In this document: piece by piece, positions 40,741-44,351 of the stretch
Layout: each line of letters opens with the position of its first letter
Position numbering within the stretch: position 1 is the first letter of the stretch
Source: Clostridiales bacterium
GTDB lineage: Bacteria; Bacillota; Clostridia; Oscillospirales; Oscillospiraceae
Direction: 5' to 3'
Assembly (NCBI GenBank): GCA_018374635.1
Contig: JAHAEW010000018.1
Coordinates: forward strand, 1 to 44,351
DNA length: 44,351 bases
Translations under genes and position numbers: made by a program
The notes under the pieces: model-generated
Seen by the model: the letters and a program-made list of their open reading frames with translations, nothing else
Databases searched by the model: none
What the model was told of the DNA's origin: nothing

Positions 40741-41529
40741 TCATCCCGCTTTTTGGTCCAGCCCCCGAAGGGACAGGAAGCAGAAGATGGTCAGACTGAT
40801 GAGGACAATGGGGGGAATGTACCACCACCAGTATCCGTTGAAGATGCCGCCCACCCGGAAGGCGTCGCTGAGAGTGGTACCCCAGCTCTTGCTGGTCATA
40901 GGGCCTAGGCCCAGATAGCTGACGCTGGTCTCGGTGAGCATGGCCGAGGCCACGGACAGAAGGCCCTTGGTCAGAATGATCGCCCGCAGGTTGGGAAGCA
41001 GGTGCCGGATAAGGATGTAGAAGGGGCCGCAGCCCATGGTTTTACAGTTGCGAATGAAGCCCAGCTCCCGGAGCCGGAGGGTCTGGGTGCGGACCAGACG
41101 CGCCGTACCCACCCATCCAGTCAGGCAGATGCACAGGATGATGTTCCACACGCTACGGCTTAAAAAGGCCGAGAGCACGATGACCAGAGGCAGGGACGGG
41201 ATGGCCAGGGCCACGTTGATGAACACCATGCTCACCCGATCCACCCAACCGCCAAAGTACCCGGCGCAGGCGCCGAGGAAGCTGCCGAACACGGTGATGA
41301 CCAGGGATGCTGTGAACCCCACCAGCAGGGAGGTCCGGGCGCCGAATACTAGCTCACTGAAGATGTCCTGGCCCAGGTCGTTGGTGCCGAGCCAGTGTTC
41401 CGCCGACGGCGGCAGGAACGGCACCGTCATCTCCCAAGGGTCCCATGGCGCCACCACCGGAGCAAATACCGCCACGGCCAGCAGCAGAAGAAGGGGCCAG
41501 GCCCGCAGAAAAATCCGTCGTCTATTCAT
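40741..41529 (-). CDS. ABC transporter permease, DppC/OppC type
   Basis: 262 residues with about six membrane helices and the short N-terminal segment HWLGTNDLGQDIFSELVFGA typical of DppC/OppC. The coupling EAA-type loop is seen around RNCKTMGCGPFYILIRHLLP. It overlaps the end of the DppB-type gene by eight bases. The start at 41529 (MNRRRIF) is favoured because longer starts run into the upstream coding region. It forms the channel together with the DppB-type subunit. Confidence 0.92.
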   Translation of the reverse strand: MNRRRIFLRAWPLLLLLAVAVFAPVVAPWDPWEMTVPFLPPSAEHWLGTNDLGQDIFSELVFGARTSLLVGFTASLVITVFGSFLGACAGYFGGWVDRVSMVFINVALAIPSLPLVIVLSAFLSRSVWNIILCICLTGWVGTARLVRTQTLRLRELGFIRNCKTMGCGPFYILIRHLLPNLRAIILTKGLLSVASAMLTETSVSYLGLGPMTSKSWGTTLSDAFRVGGIFNGYWWWYIPPIVLISLTIFCFLSLRGLDQKAG

Positions 41530-42526
41530 GCCACATTCCATCCTGAATCCGGGGGTCCACCAGGGCGCACAGCACATCCGAGAGGAGGTTTGCCAGCACC
41601 ACGCACACGGTCAGCACCAGCAGGCTCCCCTGGAGAACCGGATAGTCGTTGCCGCCGATGGCCCGATATACCAAAAGGCCCATACCGTCCCAGTTGAAGA
41701 TCTGCTCAATCATCATGGAGCCGGAGACGATGAAGCCCACCTCCATGGTGATGATCGTAATCATGGGCAGGGCCGCATTGGGCAGCACGTGGCGGAAGAG
41801 AATCCGCCCGCCGCCCAGGCCTTTGGTCCGGGCCACCAGGGCATAGTCGGCGTCCTTGGCCTCCACCACGCTGCTGCGCATCATTTGGAGTATATAAGCC
41901 GACTTGCTGACGGTCAGGACCCCCACCGGCAGCGCCATGTGCCACAGGGCGTCCTTCCAGTAGGCCACGCCGGTGAGGCCGCCGCTGGCCATGCCACCGG
42001 AGGGCGCCACGCCCAGCCAGAAGCAGAACACCATGAGCCCCAGCATGCCCAGGCAGTAGCCGGGCACCGAGTAGACCACCAGGGACAGCCGGGAGATCCA
42101 CCGGTCCAGCCGGCTTCCGGCCCGCCAGCCCGCCACGGCTCCCAGAAAGATGCCAACCACAGCCGACAGGGCGATGGCCGGCAGCAGCAGCCGGAAGGTG
42201 CGGCCCAGCCGCTGTAAGATCAGCGTCAGCACCGGCACCTTGTTTTGGTACGACTGGCCCAGATCCCCGTGGAGCAGCCGCCCCAGATAGTTTGTGTACT
42301 GTTCCCACAGATTGCCGTCCAGTCCGTATTCCACCTCCAGCTCCTCCAGAACCTCCGGGTGAGCGGAGGTCAGGTAGAGGTAGTCCTCCTCCCCCACCAG
42401 ATGCTCCAGGGGGTCGCCGGGCATGAAGCGGATCAGGAAGAAGTTGAAGGTGGCCACCACAAAGATGGTCATCACCGCCAGGGCCAGCTTCTCAGCGAAG
42501 TGGCGGATCAGATTCCGATTTCCCAT
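41522..42526 (-). CDS. ABC transporter permease, DppB/OppB type
   Basis: 334 residues. N-terminal helix (residues 10-33) followed by the DppB signature FFLIRFMPGDPL, a periplasmic loop (VLEELEVEYGLDGNLWEQYT), and five further helices with the coupling loop ARTKGLGGGRILFRHVLPNA. The start ATG 42526 follows GAGGAGG by six bases and lies inside the end of the upstream ATPase gene (35-base overlap). Confidence 0.93.
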   Translation of the reverse strand: MGNRNLIRHFAEKLALAVMTIFVVATFNFFLIRFMPGDPLEHLVGEEDYLYLTSAHPEVLEELEVEYGLDGNLWEQYTNYLGRLLHGDLGQSYQNKVPVLTLILQRLGRTFRLLLPAIALSAVVGIFLGAVAGWRAGSRLDRWISRLSLVVYSVPGYCLGMLGLMVFCFWLGVAPSGGMASGGLTGVAYWKDALWHMALPVGVLTVSKSAYILQMMRSSVVEAKDADYALVARTKGLGGGRILFRHVLPNAALPMITIITMEVGFIVSGSMMIEQIFNWDGMGLLVYRAIGGNDYPVLQGSLLVLTVCVVLANLLSDVLCALVDPRIQDGMWHE

Positions 42527-43211
42527 GGACTTCCTCCTCTCCGGTGACGCATCCGTCGGCCAGGAAATAGCAGTGGGTACACATGTGGCGCATGACAGCC
42601 AGGTCGTGGGTGATGAGCAAGTACGCCGTTCCGTTGTTGGCCTGGTAATCCTTGAGAATCTGCAGGATCTGGGCCTGGGAGATGGCGTCGAGCATGCTGG
42701 TGGGCTCATCCAGCAGCAGCAGCAGCGGTTCCATGGACAGGGCCCGGGCCAGAGCCGCCCGCTGCAGCTCACCGCCGCTCAGGGACCCCAGGTCCCGGTG
42801 GAGATGCTCCTCGTAGAGCCCCACCTGGGCCAGCAGGTCCCGGAAGCGGTCCCGGTCGAAGGGCAAGCGGTGGACCCGGTAGGGCTCCATCAGGCTCTTT
42901 TCCAGGCTCCACCGGGGATCGAAGGCCTCCTCTGGGTGCTGATCCACCATCTGAATGGCCCGGCGCAGGGCACCCCGGTAAGGGGCCGCCACCGGCCGGT
43001 CCTCCCAGTAGATCCGCCCGCCGGTGGCAGGGAGAATCCCCGTCACCAGACTGGCCAGGGTGGTCTTGCCGCTGCCGCTCTTGCCGTAGATGCCCACGGT
43101 CTCCCCGGGGCCGATGGAAATGGACACATCCCGGAGGGCCGGCGTCCGGTTCCGGCGGAAGAGGCCGGAGGCGTAGGTCTTAGTCAGATGCTCGGTCCGC
43201 AGCAGTGTCAT
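42492..43211 (-). CDS. ABC transporter ATP-binding protein, DppF/OppF type
   Basis: 239 residues with Walker A GKSGSGKT (residues 43-50), Q loop VDQHPE, signature LSGGELQRAALARAL, Walker B LLLLLDEP and the switch His in ITHDL. Like DppF it lacks the cysteine-rich C-terminal extension, and it ends in a short acidic tail. It overlaps the preceding ATPase gene by 32 bases and the permease gene by 35. It powers uptake as a heterodimer with the DppD-type subunit. Confidence 0.93.
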   Translation of the reverse strand: MTLLRTEHLTKTYASGLFRRNRTPALRDVSISIGPGETVGIYGKSGSGKTTLASLVTGILPATGGRIYWEDRPVAAPYRGALRRAIQMVDQHPEEAFDPRWSLEKSLMEPYRVHRLPFDRDRFRDLLAQVGLYEEHLHRDLGSLSGGELQRAALARALSMEPLLLLLDEPTSMLDAISQAQILQILKDYQANNGTAYLLITHDLAVMRHMCTHCYFLADGCVTGEEEVHGKSESDPPLR

Positions 43212-44127
43212 GGCACCGCACCCTCCTCTCCCCCACCGCCGTCATGGCGGGAACCTTCTGCCGGCACACGTCCCGGGCCAGCGGACATCGTCCGGCAAAC
43301 CGACAGCCCAGGCGGCCGTAGTCCTCGTGGGACGGGGCAAAGCCCCGGGGATAGCGGAAGCCGTGCTCCGGCAGGGCCTCCAACATCATCCGGGCGTAGG
43401 GGTGCAGGGGACCGGAGAAAAAGGCCGCGGCTGGGCCGCTCTCCAGCAGCTGCCCAGCGTAGAGGACATGGATGTGGGTGGCGATGTCCCGGGCAAAGCG
43501 CAGGTCGTGGGTCACGCACAGCAGGGCCGGTCCGCCGGCTCTGGACAGGTCGGCAAAGAGGTCCCGGACGTCGTCCCGTCGCTCCGGGTCCAGCCCCTTG
43601 GTGGGCTCGTCGGCCAGGAGTAGCTGTCCACCGGCCACGGTGCCCATAGCCACCAGGGCCCGCTGCTTCATGCCGCCGCTCAGCTGGTGGGGGTATCGTG
43701 AGACCCAGATCTCCGGTCGGGCAAAGTCCAGCCGCCCCAGCGCCGACACCGCGCGCTCCGCCGCCGCCTTTTGGCCCATGCCCAGATGGATTCGCAGGGG
43801 CTCGGCAATCTGGTCGCCGATCCGCATCAAGGGGTTTAAACCGCTGGCGTTGCCCTGGGGGATGTAGGCAATCTCCCGGCCCCGGATCTGGTTCCAAGCT
43901 TGGGGCGTCAGCCCCAGCAGTTCTTGCCCGTTCCAACGGATGCTGCCGGTAACCCGGCCACCGCTGAGGCCCAGAATGCCCATAAGCAGCACACTCTTTC
44001 CACTGCCGGTCTCGCCGACGATGACATGGCGCTCGCCAGGCATTACAGTCAAAGACACACCATCCACTGGCCGCACGGCGCCGACGGCGGTGGAAAATTC
44101 CACGGATACGAATTCCAGATTCAACAT
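43180..44127 (-). CDS. ABC transporter ATP-binding protein, DppD/OppD type
   Basis: 315 residues with Walker A GETGSGKS (residues 38-45), Q loop IPQGNASGLNP, signature LSGGMKQR, Walker B LLLADEP, switch His in VTHDL. It has the C-terminal oligopeptide-ABC extension with clustered cysteines (LGCRFAGRCPLARDVC), which in related proteins can hold an iron-sulfur cluster. It is the first gene of the operon DppD-DppF-DppB-DppC-SBP. It follows AAAGGAGAG and a leader with a terminator-like hairpin. Confidence 0.93.
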   Translation of the reverse strand: MLNLEFVSVEFSTAVGAVRPVDGVSLTVMPGERHVIVGETGSGKSVLLMGILGLSGGRVTGSIRWNGQELLGLTPQAWNQIRGREIAYIPQGNASGLNPLMRIGDQIAEPLRIHLGMGQKAAAERAVSALGRLDFARPEIWVSRYPHQLSGGMKQRALVAMGTVAGGQLLLADEPTKGLDPERRDDVRDLFADLSRAGGPALLCVTHDLRFARDIATHIHVLYAGQLLESGPAAAFFSGPLHPYARMMLEALPEHGFRYPRGFAPSHEDYGRLGCRFAGRCPLARDVCRQKVPAMTAVGERRVRCHDTAADRASD

Positions 44128-44189
44128 ACGGTTTCTCTCCTTTCTAAAAGATATCCCTGGTGCAAACTAGGAGAATGGGAACTACAGGC

Positions 44190-44228
44190 AAAAAAATGAG
44201 CGTTTCCGAATCTCTGTCGGAAACGCTC
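44190..44228 (-). terminator. Terminator-like hairpin in the transporter leader
   Basis: Perfect 12-bp stem GAGCGTTTCCGA (44198-44209) / TCGGAAACGCTC (44217-44228) with a 7-nt loop, followed on the minus strand by TTTTTTT (44190-44196). It lies between the predicted promoter and the first gene of the ABC operon. It could be an attenuator, or the end of a gene outside the window. Confidence 0.7.
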
Positions 44229-44240
44229 CAAATTCCAAAT

Positions 44241-44269
44241 ATAGTACCCTAATAAAGTACAGTTTACAA
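44241..44269 (-). promoter_or_regulatory. Sigma-A promoter upstream of the ABC transporter operon
   Basis: Minus strand: -35 TTGTAA (44264-44269), 17-bp spacer, -10 TACTAT (44241-44246). Transcription would start near 44234, only a few bases before the hairpin at 44198-44228. Confidence 0.55.
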
Positions 44270-44351
44270 GGGACTACACAGGGTAGGTATCTGACGGGAG
44301 GGGTGCCGCCAGTCAGATTTTCCATGTGATGTTCAAGCTGTCGCTTGTGGC

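Noticed and set aside
1..44351. CRISPR array or rRNA genes
   Set aside because: No regularly spaced repeats, no Cas genes and no rRNA-like sequence were seen.

Overview
The window looks like chromosomal DNA of an anaerobic, GC-rich Firmicute of the gut Clostridia (Oscillospiraceae-type, in the Flavonifractor/Intestinimonas neighbourhood). This is inferred from protein style, strong AGGAGG-type ribosome binding sites, sigma-A promoters and the types of mobile element present; no rRNA or other species marker is in view. High-GC core genes sit at both ends. The middle, from just after a tRNA-Pro gene (about 4.96 kb) to about 39 kb, is an accessory island of mixed base composition.

Layout. 0-5 kb is core: adenine deaminase (+), a Na/phosphate symporter with a PhoU-like tail (-), tRNA m7G46 methyltransferase TrmB (-), then a degenerate tRNA-Pro copy and an intact tRNA-Pro(TGG). 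5.2-6.5 kb holds a low-GC MerR regulator and a small membrane protein. 6.7-12.4 kb is a high-GC integrative mobilizable element: integrase, excisionase-like protein, MobP-type relaxase with Sel1 repeats, ribbon-helix-helix accessory protein, candidate oriT, winged-helix protein and a sigma-region-4-like regulator. 12.7-20.6 kb is an AT-rich six-gene operon on the minus strand: AbiEi, AbiEii, NurA-like nuclease, HerA-like ATPase, HSP90/GHKL-type ATPase and a radical SAM protein. 21.0-24.4 kb holds a damaged ECF sigma/anti-sigma pair, a DUF6809-like protein, and two tandem tyrosine recombinases, the first of them truncated. 24.5-36.9 kb is a second long minus-strand operon: PLD-nuclease/helicase (DUF3427 type), a small unknown, NUDIX hydrolase, MazG-like pyrophosphohydrolase, a Myb/SANT-like protein, nuclease/helicase, McrB with an EVE-like insert, McrC, then an SGNH hydrolase and a rhodanese lipoprotein. 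37-39 kb has an esterase and decayed genes (a VWA protein with an in-frame stop, and another fragment). 39-44.1 kb is a complete oligopeptide/nickel-type ABC transporter operon, again core-like.

How it fits together. The two long operons form a defence island. The 12.7-20.6 kb operon is the best candidate for an undescribed system. HerA/NurA is a known DNA-translocase/nuclease partnership, here joined without gaps to a GHKL ATPase and a radical SAM enzyme. It is led by an AbiE toxin-antitoxin pair whose promoter carries a perfect inverted repeat over the -35 box. The second operon joins McrBC with two nuclease-helicases and two nucleotide-cleaning enzymes under one good sigma-A promoter. Gene decay (a frameshift and in-frame stops) clusters at the seams of the island, as expected of repeated insertion and deletion.
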